Shown here: piece after piece, positions 6,571 to 13,748 of the stretch
Layout of the letters: every line of letters begins with the position of its first letter
Numbering within the stretch: position 1 is the first letter of the stretch
Assembly (NCBI GenBank): GCA_023402355.1
Contig: JAEXCG010000148.1
Location: forward strand, 1 to 19,364
Source of the DNA: Bacillota bacterium
GTDB taxonomy: Bacteria > Bacillota > Clostridia > Christensenellales > Aristaeellaceae
Direction of reading: 5' to 3'
DNA length: 19,364 nucleotides
Made by a program: the position numbers and the translations under genes
Notes under the pieces: generated by a model
Told to the model about the DNA's origin: nothing
Seen by the model: only the letters and a program-made list of their open reading frames with translations
Databases searched by the model: none

Positions 6571-7056
6571 TCATACATTTTCCATCATCAATTCCCTGCA
6601 CTTCCATTCTTCGCCCAAAACGCAATATGCTTCAGTTGTCTCAGGAATCACATCATCAAAACCAACCGCCTTATAGCAATAATAAGCGGGAAGGTTGTTT
6701 TCAAAAACTCCTAACGTTGCTCTTTTAGCCCCATATATCTCAAACACAAACTTTAGTCCCAAGCGAAGCATCATTTTCCCATAGCCTTTCCCACGTTTTT
6801 CGGGATTTATAATGACAAACCCAAAACGTAATTCGTCCAAGGCTTCATTAGGATTTCTTAACGTAAAAAACCCAACGATTCCTGTTTCATCAAACGCAGT
6901 AAACGGCATTAAAGATTCAACGGAACGGAATTCATTTTGTGTTATAGGATAATTTCCAAGTACGCCTGCCGTCCACTTATAAAATGCTATTTCATCTTGG
7001 CACCACGATAAAATCGTGTTTGCGTCCGCAGCTTTATAGGGTCTTATTCTAATCAT
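6571..7056 (-). CDS. GNAT-family N-acetyltransferase
   Basis: 161 residues, normal for a single-domain GNAT enzyme that transfers acetyl from acetyl-CoA to an amine. The acetyl-CoA pyrophosphate loop is RGKGYG (88-93), after the strand RFGFVIINP (77-85). The C-terminal LGVFENNLPAYYCYKAVGF (114-132) is the typical motif B region. ATG 7056 is preceded by AGGGAG 6 nt away. The acceptor (small molecule, antibiotic, protein N-terminus) cannot be told. Codon use is AT-rich, and the gene shares a 20-nt upstream element (7155-7174) with the next gene in the island. Confidence 0.9.
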   Translation of the reverse strand: MIRIRPYKAADANTILSWCQDEIAFYKWTAGVLGNYPITQNEFRSVESLMPFTAFDETGIVGFFTLRNPNEALDELRFGFVIINPEKRGKGYGKMMLRLGLKFVFEIYGAKRATLGVFENNLPAYYCYKAVGFDDVIPETTEAYCVLGEEWKCRELMMENV

Positions 7057-7317
7057 TTTTTCTCCCTCGCAAATTCAAATTTATCTGTTAAATCCTCTGA
7101 AAGCACTGTACTTTCAAGTCATATCACCTATCCAATGTTCAAACCTTATGTATTTTCCCTTGTTTTTGCCCTTACGAACCGAAATAAGGGAAATATACTT
7201 ATCTGAATACAAAACTGCTTTTTCAGCGGGTAATTAAGCCTCGATGTTTGAGAGCGAAATACACCCCTCGCACAAACCTACGGTTTATGCCAAAGGTATT
7301 TCTGCTCATTCGGGGAT
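7057..7317. other. AT-rich spacer between island genes
   Basis: 261 nt without a convincing gene; the small + strand open frames here are shadows or lack ribosome sites. It holds a 6-bp inverted repeat TGAAAG/CTTTCA near 7098-7116, the shared 20-nt element at 7155-7174, and a CCCTTA/TAAGGG inverted repeat overlapping that element (near 7169-7190). CAAATTCAAATTT at 7070-7082 recurs at 8051-8063. I see no clear sigma-A promoter for the acetyltransferase. Confidence 0.4.
7155..7174 (-). repeat. Copy 1 of shared upstream element
   Basis: Read on the minus strand this is TAAGGGCAAAAACAAGGGAA. It matches copy 2 (7882-7901) at 18 of 20 positions. It lies about 100 nt upstream of the acetyltransferase start, in the same orientation and at a similar distance as copy 2 before the other island gene. 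It could be a shared promoter-proximal element, a recombination scar or a dispersed repeat. Confidence 0.55.
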
Positions 7318-7803
7318 TCATTCATTACAGCTTACATGGTTTAAAATATCGTTTTTCCTCAATTCAACCATTTTCTTCAAAAAAGGAAGGTCGCTTACTT
7401 TCGGATTATCAATTCGGAAGGTGCACCTACAAACTCTTTCAAAGCCTTTCCTGAATATTATTTTGTGCCTGCCACCCCCACACGAACCGCAGTTACCGCA
7501 ATGATCTACATGATTCCAAGCAATACCCTTTATATCTTCTTCCACAGAAGAATCCTCGTATGCTTTACTATCTTCAGACCATATTGTCCAAAGATTTTCT
7601 GGTTCATCAGGATCTTTAATTGCAATAAAACATACACACTCATCCTTGAATTTTATTAGATAATAGATTTTATCTTTCCAATAGCCATTATCTCTAACAA
7701 ATTCCAAGTCGTTTTTCCGTAAATAACTAATAAATTCTAATGCAGTTTGTCTCGCTCTATCTGTCAAATCTTCTTCAATGTAATTTTCAATTTCCTTTTT
7801 CAC
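7318..7803 (-). CDS. Protein of unknown function with CxxCxxC cluster
   Basis: I do not recognise a characterised family. 161 residues, no signal peptide or membrane segment. The N-terminal half is charged and helical (MKKEIENYIEEDLTDRARQT). The middle reads YYLIKFKDECVCFIAIKDPDEPENLWTIWSED. A DHCGNCGSCGGG motif follows at 100-111, with Cys102, Cys105 and Cys108 in CxxCxxC spacing, plus Cys125 and Cys127 later. This could bind zinc or iron, or be redox-active. The end (RIDNPKVSDLPFLKKMVELRKNDI) is again charged. GTG 7803 is used, with AGGAGG 7 nt upstream. AT-rich codons mark it as part of the acquired island. A CDS is well supported; the function is not. Confidence 0.8.
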   Translation of the reverse strand: MKKEIENYIEEDLTDRARQTALEFISYLRKNDLEFVRDNGYWKDKIYYLIKFKDECVCFIAIKDPDEPENLWTIWSEDSKAYEDSSVEEDIKGIAWNHVDHCGNCGSCGGGRHKIIFRKGFERVCRCTFRIDNPKVSDLPFLKKMVELRKNDILNHVSCNE

Positions 7804-8182
7804 ACTAAAACCTCCTCAATATTCGTACAGTCACAGTTCTCCAATCGCCACACTTTGTTATAGCTTGTTACTAGATTTGACTTCCCTTGTCCTTGCCCTT
7901 ATAAGGTGCAAGAGCAAGATTAAACTTGTGTGAAACCATGTAAAGGGATAAGGTGGACGCATTGCAATAAATCCTTTGTTTTCAAGGCTAATCGGAGGAT
8001 TTTATTAAAGCTCTGTGAGCTTCAGTAACCACTTATAAAATCGTGGTTTTCAAATTCAAATTTGCCAAATACGCCTTTTAAGCCTGCGGCGTTACCCTTT
8101 GCAGAACGATTTCTCCTATAGCAGAAATCCTGACTTCGTGGGTATTTCCGGCTGAAATAGGGATTTCAGAACCGCCCAATAT
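7804..8182. other. 379-nt intergenic region of the AT-rich island
   Basis: No credible complete gene. On the minus strand it contains: a short inverted repeat CTGAAAT/ATTTCAG (8152-8169) just after the DUF1919 stop; AACCAC/GTGGTT (8027-8048) and AAGCTC/GAGCTT (8008-8022) hairpins; a palindromic CCTTATAAGG core beside the shared element at 7882-7901; and an open frame of about 31 codons running from that element into the GTG start at 7803 but lacking any start codon. CCACTTATAAAAT (8029-8041) also occurs inside the acetyltransferase gene (6973-6985), possibly by chance. The mosaic look suggests remnants of former mobile or coding DNA. Confidence 0.45.
7882..7901 (-). repeat. Copy 2 of shared upstream element
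   Basis: On the minus strand TAAGGGCAAGGACAAGGGAA, 18 of 20 identical to copy 1 (7155-7174). It lies about 80 nt upstream of the GTG start at 7803 and abuts an imperfect palindrome (CTTGC...CCTTATAAGG...GCAAG). Confidence 0.55.
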
Positions 8183-8872
8183 TTACTGCTTTTTACGCAT
8201 GCGGTTGAGCACGCGCGTGAGGGGGTAGTCCCGCGAAAAGCGAAGCTCCTCCGTCTCGGCGCGCACGCAGGGCTGTCCGCGATCCGCCCGCAGGGGTACG
8301 ACGCTCCCTGCGCCGGGGTAGGCGCGCGCCGTAAAGCAGACCTTGTGCGGATAGGGGAGCCGGTCGAAGGCCCGGATCTGGTCTTCCGTCGCGCCGTTCT
8401 GGTCGCAGAACTTGACGAGCAGGTTGTCCCAGTTGATGCGCGCGCAGCGTCGCTCCCACTTTTGGCGCGCCTCCTCGGGCGCCGCGTAGTGCATGAAGTA
8501 GACCTCGACGTCCAGCAGGCGCGCGACGGGGTAGCTGCCGTAGGCGGGATCGGCGGCGCGCAGCCGCGGGGCATAGCGCGCCCGCATGGGGTCTATGAAG
8601 CGAAGGGGCGCGGCGAAGTAGCGCCTGGGATCGGAAAGCAGCTTCAAATAGTCGTCCGGCATGAAGAAGAGCCCGGCCGTCGGCGTGCGGTAGGGCAGGG
8701 CGTAACGCTGATAGACGAACCCGCCGAAGCAGTTGTTCGAGATCACCGTAAAGTCCCTGTTGCGCAGGAAAGCGCGCCGCAGGTCTTTGCGGGCGCGTTC
8801 CATGCGCTTTCTGAATCGCCACCAGGGACGAAGCACGCGCTCGCCCAGGATGCGTCTTAGGGATTCCTTCAT
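8183..8872 (-). CDS. DUF1919 family protein
   Basis: 229 residues. The pattern FTVISNNCFGGFVYQRYALPYRTPTAGLFFMPDDYLKLL, then YGSYPVARLLDVEVYFMHYAAPEEARQKWERRCARINWDNLLVKF and FDRLPYPHKVCF, matches my recollection of DUF1919, a family often annotated as exopolysaccharide biosynthesis protein and found near glycan gene clusters. No biochemical function is established to my knowledge. No signal peptide; the Arg-rich N-terminus is probably cytosolic. ATG 8872 is chosen over a start at 8911 because GGAGGAGGC lies 8 nt upstream. Gene 8943-9191 lies 70 nt upstream on the same strand and may share its promoter. GC-rich codons show it is outside the acquired island, although its 3' end touches it. Confidence 0.82.
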   Translation of the reverse strand: MKESLRRILGERVLRPWWRFRKRMERARKDLRRAFLRNRDFTVISNNCFGGFVYQRYALPYRTPTAGLFFMPDDYLKLLSDPRRYFAAPLRFIDPMRARYAPRLRAADPAYGSYPVARLLDVEVYFMHYAAPEEARQKWERRCARINWDNLLVKFCDQNGATEDQIRAFDRLPYPHKVCFTARAYPGAGSVVPLRADRGQPCVRAETEELRFSRDYPLTRVLNRMRKKQ

Positions 8873-8942
8873 CAATAATTGCCTCCTCCGGCGCGGGAAG
8901 CCCCGCTGCAATCTGCTTGCGCGCTTTGCGGCCGCCGGGCCG

Positions 8943-9191
8943 TCAGGATGCTCTGTGCGCGGTGATGATCGTGTAGCTGGCGGCGTTCACGGTGAGGACG
9001 CAGCCCTCCGACGTGACGTACCAGTTCTTCCCTCGCCTGATGATTTGCGCGTTCGTGTCGGCCATGCGCGCCTTGCACCAGGCTACGACGTCGCCTTCGG
9101 CCAGATTGAGGTTTCGCCTGATTCGCACGGCGCCCATTTCGGTGGTATGCACCCTGCTAAGATGGGCGAGCAGTTCACAAGGTGAGGTCAT
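8943..9191 (-). CDS. DUF3781 family small protein
   Basis: 82 residues. LSRVHTTEMGAVRIRRNLNL, DVVAWCKARM, RRGKNWYV and the C-terminal TVNAASYTIITAH are the conserved blocks of DUF3781, a small domain of unknown function common in Bacillota. It may be cytosolic; there is no signal or membrane segment. ATG 9191 is preferred over GTG 9197 because AGGAG lies 7 nt upstream of the ATG but only about 1 nt from the GTG. A near-consensus promoter at 9227-9255 gives a leader of about 29 nt. It is the first gene of a likely two-gene unit with DUF1919. Confidence 0.85.
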   Translation of the reverse strand: MTSPCELLAHLSRVHTTEMGAVRIRRNLNLAEGDVVAWCKARMADTNAQIIRRGKNWYVTSEGCVLTVNAASYTIITAHRAS

Positions 9192-9226
9192 AGGCACGCT
9201 CCTGTTTGATCGTCTCGTTTTTTTTC

Positions 9227-9255
9227 AGTATACTTCTTTCCAACCGATTTGTCAT
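9227..9255 (-). promoter_or_regulatory. Promoter of the DUF3781 gene
   Basis: On the minus strand ATGACA (9250-9255) and TATACT (9227-9232) are 17 nt apart, each 5 of 6 matches to sigma-A consensus. The predicted start is near 9220, about 29 nt before the ATG. Confidence 0.7.
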
Positions 9256-9337
9256 CCGCCAAGTGCGCGCCGACGCCTGCTTCGCCTATGGACGAGGGAC
9301 GCCGGGATTTAGAGACCTTTTGCCAAGGGCTCACAAG

Positions 9338-9366
9338 TTGACATTCACGCCGCGTCCTGTTACAAT
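9338..9366 (+). promoter_or_regulatory. Near-consensus promoter of the lipoprotein gene
   Basis: A perfect TTGACA (9338-9343), a 17-nt spacer and TACAAT (9361-9366) make this the strongest promoter in the window. It should give high, largely constitutive expression of the lipoprotein gene from a start near 9373. It fires away from the DUF3781 promoter. Confidence 0.85.
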
Positions 9367-9372
9367 GCACAT

Positions 9373-9475
9373 AGAAGCTGGGCGGGTTTGCCCGGCATGA
9401 CCGCAGCTTGTTTCCGGCCCCTGCGACCGGAGGGATGCCAGGCCCCGCGAGGGCGAAATGGAGGTTGAAGACCCT
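9373..9475 (+). other. Foldable 5' leader of the lipoprotein gene
   Basis: About 103 nt of leader. AAGCTG (9375-9380) can pair with CAGCTT (9404-9409), enclosing CGGG/CCCG (9383-9394). TCCGG (9413-9417) can pair with CCGGA (9427-9431). I do not recognise a known riboswitch class. It may simply be an mRNA-stabilising fold. An in-frame ATG at 9458 lies just before the ribosome site used by ATG 9476. Confidence 0.35.
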
Positions 9476-10237
9476 ATGAAGCGTGTGTTTCTGCTCGCAG
9501 CGCTGCTGCTTTGCGCGTTCGCGTTGTCCGGCTGCCAGGCCGGGGATCCGAGTGCGACGTCGACGCCGATCCCCACGGCCTCACCGTCGCCTACGCCCTC
9601 GCCGACGCCCGACCCCACGAAGGACCCGACGATCAACGAGGACATGCCGCCGCTCGACCCGACGGAGCCGGGCGCGACGCCCGTGGCGATCGACCCGATC
9701 GACATGCCGACCCCGACGCCCAAGCCTACGGCGAACGTCAAGTACGACGATTTTTCCTCGAGCGCGGCGGGATTTAAATTCAGCAAGCCGAACACCTGGA
9801 TTCAGACCTCGGGCACGGTGGCCGAGTTCGTGCAGTTCGTCGAGCCCTCCGCCGAGGCGAGCCAGCGCGAGGACAGCGGGTACCCCGCGCGCCTTACGAT
9901 GGTGAAGTATCAGAAGGGCACCAAGCAGACCAGCGACGACGCGAAGGCCCAGCTCGAGTCGGTCATGGACGAGATGACCAGCGAGTTCCTGGAGCTTACG
10001 GTCAATACGGAATACGGTTCGCTGAGCATGGGCGGCGGCAAGGGCTACTACGTGTATTACAAGGGCGTGGTGGCGGACCCGACCGACCCGAACAAGACCT
10101 ACAGCGTGCGCGGGCGCGCGGGCGTCGTCGCCAAGGACCAGGCGCTCTACCAGATCCGCCTGTCTACCCCCGCCGACTACTTCGACTACTACCAGGAAAT
10201 CTACCGCACCGCGAGAAACTCCTTTAAGGTGCTGTAA
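9476..10237 (+). CDS. Lipoprotein with Pro/Thr-rich stalk, unknown function
   Basis: 253 residues. A type II signal peptide ends in the lipobox ALSGC with Cys20 as the lipid-modified residue, so the mature protein is anchored on the outer face of the membrane. Residues about 27-88 are a low-complexity stalk rich in Pro, Thr, Ser and Asp (PTPSPTPDPTKDPT-like). The globular part, about 89-253, begins FKFSKPNTWIQ and contains GKGYYVYYKGVV and a closing YYQEIYRTARNSFKVL. This layout resembles PsbP-like/DUF1795 single-domain lipoproteins; that link is tentative. ATG 9476 is preferred over ATG 9458 because GGAGGT sits about 10 nt upstream and MKRVF begins the signal. A single-gene unit: strong promoter before it, strong terminator after it. 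Confidence 0.85.
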   Translation: MKRVFLLAALLLCAFALSGCQAGDPSATSTPIPTASPSPTPSPTPDPTKDPTINEDMPPLDPTEPGATPVAIDPIDMPTPTPKPTANVKYDDFSSSAAGFKFSKPNTWIQTSGTVAEFVQFVEPSAEASQREDSGYPARLTMVKYQKGTKQTSDDAKAQLESVMDEMTSEFLELTVNTEYGSLSMGGGKGYYVYYKGVVADPTDPNKTYSVRGRAGVVAKDQALYQIRLSTPADYFDYYQEIYRTARNSFKVL

Positions 10238-10249
10238 GGCAAGAACGCG

Positions 10250-10286
10250 CCGCCTCCCGCCATCATCTGGCGGGAGGCGGTTTTTT
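10250..10286 (+). terminator. Rho-independent terminator after the lipoprotein gene
   Basis: A 13-bp perfect stem (CCGCCTCCCGCCA, 10250-10262, with 10268-10280) around a 5-nt loop, then six T (10281-10286). It begins 12 nt after the stop. On the minus strand the hairpin is followed only by GCGTTCTT, so it is a weaker stop for the convergent regulator gene. Confidence 0.9.
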
Positions 10287-10296
10287 GCTCCGGCGC

Positions 10297-11814
10297 TCAG
10301 CGCGCGCCGGAGGCTTTTTTGTATTCCCGCGGCGAGCAGTTCATCTCCTCGCGAAACGCCCGGTTGAACTGCACGGGATCGTGGTAGCCCACGCCCTCCC
10401 CGATCGCGTAGAGCTTGTCGTTCGTCTCCCGGATGCGGCGGCAGGCTTCTTCGATGCGCACCCTGCGCAGGTAGTGGCTGTAGGGGATGCCGCAGGCCTT
10501 TTTGAACAGCGTGCTCACGTAGTTGGGGTTTAGCGCCAGGTGCTCCGCCAGCGCGGGGAGCGTCAAATCCTCGGCGTAGTGCTGGGCGATGTACTGCTTG
10601 GCGCGTTCGATGTGCTGCTCGTCGCGCGAGGTGGACTGCGCGCGCACCTTCTCGATCTGCAGCCGCACGATGCGCCGCAGCTCCCGCGAGAGGTCGGCGG
10701 CGCTCTGCGCGCCCTGGATGCAGCGGATGACGTCGTCCGGGGTGAGCTCCATGCGCCCCACCACGCGAATAAAGGCGCTGTTTCTTTGCAGCACCGCGTA
10801 GACCATCGCGCAAAGGAGCTGGCGCAGCTGCTCCACGGGCGGAAGCTGCGCGCAGACGCGGCCGAGGAGGCGCGAAAGGCTTTCGTCGAAGTCGTCCGGA
10901 TGCAGTCGACAGACGGCGTCCGTCATCTGCGAGAAGAGGGACGCGTAGGGGTACTGCTCCGGCCCCTCCTCGCCGGGCAGGTCGTAAAACCTGCGCGTCA
11001 GGAGCTGCTGGCATTCCTCCAGACCGCGGGCGGCGCCATCGAGCGGCAGGGGCCGGGAGCACACAAGGCCCGGCGCGCGCCGCATCAGCGTGCGCTTGGC
11101 CTCGCGAAACGCCTCCAGCTGGGCGGGCGTCCTGTAAAAGAAGAGCGACACGGACAGCCGCTGCCATTCGCCCTGTACGAGCACGCATCCGTCCGCGAGC
11201 AGGGAGGAAAGCGTTTCCTCCCACTCCGCCTGCCACGCCTTTTGCAGCAGCGCGCTCGCGGACGCGCTGCCGGAGGAGGCGCAGACCACGAGGCGGTGCT
11301 CCGGGTGCAGATGGCAGTCCGACATCAGGCTTTGCAGCGCGCCGCCCGTATCGCGCAGCAGGTGCTCCAAGGCGTACTGCTGACGGTACGAGCGCCTCTG
11401 CGCGGAGGAGACGGCCGTGGGGCGCGCGGGCGGCATGCGCTGGCGGTACCTGAGCAGAAAGCCGTCGATCTGCAGGAAGAAGTCCTCCGCGACGATGGGC
11501 TTGAGCAGGTAATCCGAGGCGCCCAGCTTCATCGCCCGGCGCACGAGCGCGTAGTCGTCAAAGCCGCTGATGACGATGACCTCGCCCTCGTAGTGCACCT
11601 CGCTGAGCCGCTCCAGCATGTCCAGACCCGTCAGCACCGGCATCTTGATGTCCGCGAGGATGAGCGACACGCTCTGCGCGCAGGCGAACTCCACCGCGCG
11701 CTGCCCGTTCTCCGCCTGATGCACAGCGAACGTGTCGGGGTAGTGCGCCTGGAGCATGGAGGCGATGGACGCGCGGATGGCCGCCTCGTCGTCCACGATC
11801 AGGACCGGAATCAT
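10297..11814 (-). CDS. AraC-type response regulator (YesN-like)
   Basis: Cytosolic transcription factor of a two-component system. 505 residues. The receiver domain (about 1-120) keeps the acidic pocket Asp8/Asp9, phospho-acceptor Asp55 in LILADIKMP, Ser83 and Lys105 in LLKPI. A central region of about 280 residues has no motif I can name, as is usual in this long YesN subclass. Residues 403-505 are an AraC double helix-turn-helix ending GYHDPVQFNRAFREEMNCSPREYKK. ATG 11814 has AAGGAG upstream and overlaps the kinase stop in ATGA, so translation is coupled. The likely target is the divergent transport operon at 13853, where direct repeats precede a promoter lacking a good -35. Confidence 0.93.
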   Translation of the reverse strand: MIPVLIVDDEAAIRASIASMLQAHYPDTFAVHQAENGQRAVEFACAQSVSLILADIKMPVLTGLDMLERLSEVHYEGEVIVISGFDDYALVRRAMKLGASDYLLKPIVAEDFFLQIDGFLLRYRQRMPPARPTAVSSAQRRSYRQQYALEHLLRDTGGALQSLMSDCHLHPEHRLVVCASSGSASASALLQKAWQAEWEETLSSLLADGCVLVQGEWQRLSVSLFFYRTPAQLEAFREAKRTLMRRAPGLVCSRPLPLDGAARGLEECQQLLTRRFYDLPGEEGPEQYPYASLFSQMTDAVCRLHPDDFDESLSRLLGRVCAQLPPVEQLRQLLCAMVYAVLQRNSAFIRVVGRMELTPDDVIRCIQGAQSAADLSRELRRIVRLQIEKVRAQSTSRDEQHIERAKQYIAQHYAEDLTLPALAEHLALNPNYVSTLFKKACGIPYSHYLRRVRIEEACRRIRETNDKLYAIGEGVGYHDPVQFNRAFREEMNCSPREYKKASGAR

Positions 11815-13625
11815 GTGCTTTCTCCTTTCCCGAGGGCCTTTGCGGGCGTGAGCCTTCTGGGCACGCGCACGGTGATGACCGTGCCCTCGCCCAGAATGGA
11901 GCGGATGGACAGGCCGTAGCGGCTGCCGTAGTACAGGCGGATGCGCCGGTTGGTGTTGCGCAGGCCGATGGAGGTGAAGGCGTCGTTTTTCCCCTCGACG
12001 TAGTCGCTCAGGAGCGAAAGCTCCTCCGGCGCGATGCCGATGCCGTCGTCCGCGACGGTGAAGACGATGTCCCCGTCCTCCGCGTAGCCCAGCACGCGGA
12101 TGCGGCCCTCGCCCTCGGTCATCGACATGCCGTGATAGATGGCGTTTTCCACCAGCGGCTGCAGGAGCAGCTTGATGATGAAGCAGGCGTACAGCTCCGG
12201 CTCGACGTTGACGAGCACGGTGAGGCGGCCGTGGAAGTGCATCTGCTGCAGCGCGATGTAGTCGCGCAGGTTGGAAAGCTCCTGTTCGACCGTCACGGGC
12301 TCCGACTGCATCGACACGCCGTAGCGCAGCGTCTTGCCCAGCAGGGCCGCCATGTCGGCCAACTCCCCGTTGCCCTGGGTGAGCGCCGCGGCGCGGATGG
12401 TTTCCAGGGTGTTGTAGACGAAGTGCGGGTTGATCTGCGAGCGCAGAAGCTGCATTTCAGTCTGCGCCTGCAAGAGGTTCTTCTGGTAGACCTCCTCGAT
12501 CAGGCGCTGAATGTGCGCGGACATCGCGTTGAACGACTCGATCAGGTCGTGCATCTCGTCGCGCGCGTCCTCGTCCTCCACGGGCGTAAAGTCCTCCTCG
12601 CGGATGCGCTCGCACACGCCCATGAGCTTGTCGATGGGATCGCGGATGCTGGAGACGAGCAGGCGGGTGAAGATCAGCACGCTCAGCACGAAGAAGAGCA
12701 GCAGGCCGCCGAGCCCCAGGATCTGCGCGCGCAGGCCGCCCAGCACGCAGAAGAGCGGCGTGCGCAGGGCCGCGGTCAGCCCACCGGCCGTCCGGTAGAG
12801 CTGATAGACCGCGAAGCCCTCGCCGTCGCGGATGTAGCGGGTGACGAGCTCGCCCGCGGGCAGCTCGCAAAGCCGCGCGGCGACGGAGAGCTCCATTTCC
12901 CCGAACAGCGCTTCCCCCTCGGCGCCGAGCACGCACAGGCGCTGCTCCGGGTACGGCCGCCCCAGCTCGAAGGATTCGCGCAGGGCGGTCAGGTCGATGC
13001 AGCACAGCGCGACGCCCACCGGCGAAAAGTGGTTGAGCTTCATGACGGCGCGCGCGCCGAAGAGGCATTCCTCCGGGTGCGGCAGGCCCTGGGCGAACGG
13101 TCCGAGCTTCGCGGCGGGGATGACCTGATAGCCGCCCCGCCGCCCCAGCACCTCCAGGAAGAGATCGCTGTCCGGGTCGAGGGAGCCGAGGCTGTAGTAG
13201 ATCGCGTCCGACTTGCAGTAGACGAGCCTGCCGGACAGGTCGCTGATGCCCACCAGCGACGCGCTGGAGTGCAGCACCAGCAGGTTCATCAGCTCCTGCT
13301 GGATGCTGCGGTAGTACGCGATCAGGCGGGAGGTGTCGGTGGATTCGCTGCTCAGGTAGTCGAAGATCGAGGTGGAGCCGTAGGCCGCCTGCAGGACGGG
13401 GAACTTGGTGAGCGTGTCGATCTCCGAAATGGCGCCCTCCATGCGGCTGGAGGCCGAGTATAGAAGCTGCGAGCCGGATAGACGCAGGTTGTCCGCGATG
13501 TCCTGCACGGAGGAGCGCACCGTAGACGCGCAGAAGAGGGCGATCACGACGGTCTGGATGAGAAACAGATAGAGCAGCCGCCTGACCACGGAGGTCCGGC
13601 GGAGCAGGGGGATAAATCGGTTCAT
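11811..13625 (-). CDS. Membrane sensor histidine kinase (YesM-like)
   Basis: 604 residues. Transmembrane helix 1 is about 14-34; an extracytoplasmic sensing region of about 260 residues follows; helix 2 is about 300-325; a HAMP linker runs to about 375. The His_kinase domain has QINPHFVYNTLETI with phospho-acceptor His401. The ATPase domain shows the N box LVENAIYHG (Asn494), the G1 box DDGIGI (Asp527) and GLRN (554-557). All key residues are intact. This class usually senses a solute or a liganded binding protein outside the cell and phosphorylates an AraC-type partner, here the overlapping downstream gene. ATG 13625 is chosen over a start at 13673 because GAGGTG lies just upstream and the promoter -10 sits at 13662-13667, between the two. 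Confidence 0.94.
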   Translation of the reverse strand: MNRFIPLLRRTSVVRRLLYLFLIQTVVIALFCASTVRSSVQDIADNLRLSGSQLLYSASSRMEGAISEIDTLTKFPVLQAAYGSTSIFDYLSSESTDTSRLIAYYRSIQQELMNLLVLHSSASLVGISDLSGRLVYCKSDAIYYSLGSLDPDSDLFLEVLGRRGGYQVIPAAKLGPFAQGLPHPEECLFGARAVMKLNHFSPVGVALCCIDLTALRESFELGRPYPEQRLCVLGAEGEALFGEMELSVAARLCELPAGELVTRYIRDGEGFAVYQLYRTAGGLTAALRTPLFCVLGGLRAQILGLGGLLLFFVLSVLIFTRLLVSSIRDPIDKLMGVCERIREEDFTPVEDEDARDEMHDLIESFNAMSAHIQRLIEEVYQKNLLQAQTEMQLLRSQINPHFVYNTLETIRAAALTQGNGELADMAALLGKTLRYGVSMQSEPVTVEQELSNLRDYIALQQMHFHGRLTVLVNVEPELYACFIIKLLLQPLVENAIYHGMSMTEGEGRIRVLGYAEDGDIVFTVADDGIGIAPEELSLLSDYVEGKNDAFTSIGLRNTNRRIRLYYGSRYGLSIRSILGEGTVITVRVPRRLTPAKALGKGEST

Positions 13626-13661
13626 GGCGCACCTCACGGCAACGGATCGAGCGTTTTTCTT

Positions 13662-13690
13662 ATCATAGAGCAAATTGAGAAAAAACGCAA
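13662..13690 (-). promoter_or_regulatory. Promoter of the kinase/regulator operon
   Basis: Minus-strand TTGCGT (13685-13690) and TATGAT (13662-13667) with a 17-nt spacer. The -10 matches 5 of 6 and the -35 only 3 of 6. The predicted start near 13655 gives a leader of about 30 nt to ATG 13625. Confidence 0.55.
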
Positions 13691-13748
13691 CAAATTGGAG
13701 AGGACTGACAGGAAAAGCAATTTTTCATCCCAATAATCGGAAAAAGGA

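Larger units (their letters stand above)
6480..8182. other. AT-rich island, probably acquired
   Basis: Base composition drops sharply from the GC-rich surroundings at about 6480 and returns at about 8200. Codon use in the two genes inside (6571-7056 and 7318-7803) is AT-ending, unlike every other gene here. Both genes lie on the minus strand with unusually long spacers (261 and 379 nt). No transposase, integrase or clear terminal repeat is visible, so the mode of entry is unknown. Boundaries are approximate. Confidence 0.7.

Noticed and set aside
7244..7504. Small + strand open frames in the AT-rich island
   Set aside because: They overlap the well-supported minus-strand CxxCxxC gene, lack ribosome sites and give no recognisable protein.
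6480..8182. Integron-type cassette array with attC sites
   Set aside because: Small same-strand genes with palindromes invited the idea, but I find no paired GTTRRRY/RYYYAAC core sites at the gene ends and no integrase.
9373..9475. Known riboswitch (SAM, c-di-GMP, cobalamin, glycine)
   Set aside because: None of the conserved core strings I know for these classes is present.
9581..11236. Minus-strand open frame spanning the lipoprotein gene and the response regulator
   Set aside because: Arg/Ala-rich low-complexity translation crossing a strong terminator; both underlying genes are well supported in other frames.
12132..13463. + strand open frame opposite the histidine kinase
   Set aside because: Antisense shadow; the kinase on the other strand has all its catalytic motifs.
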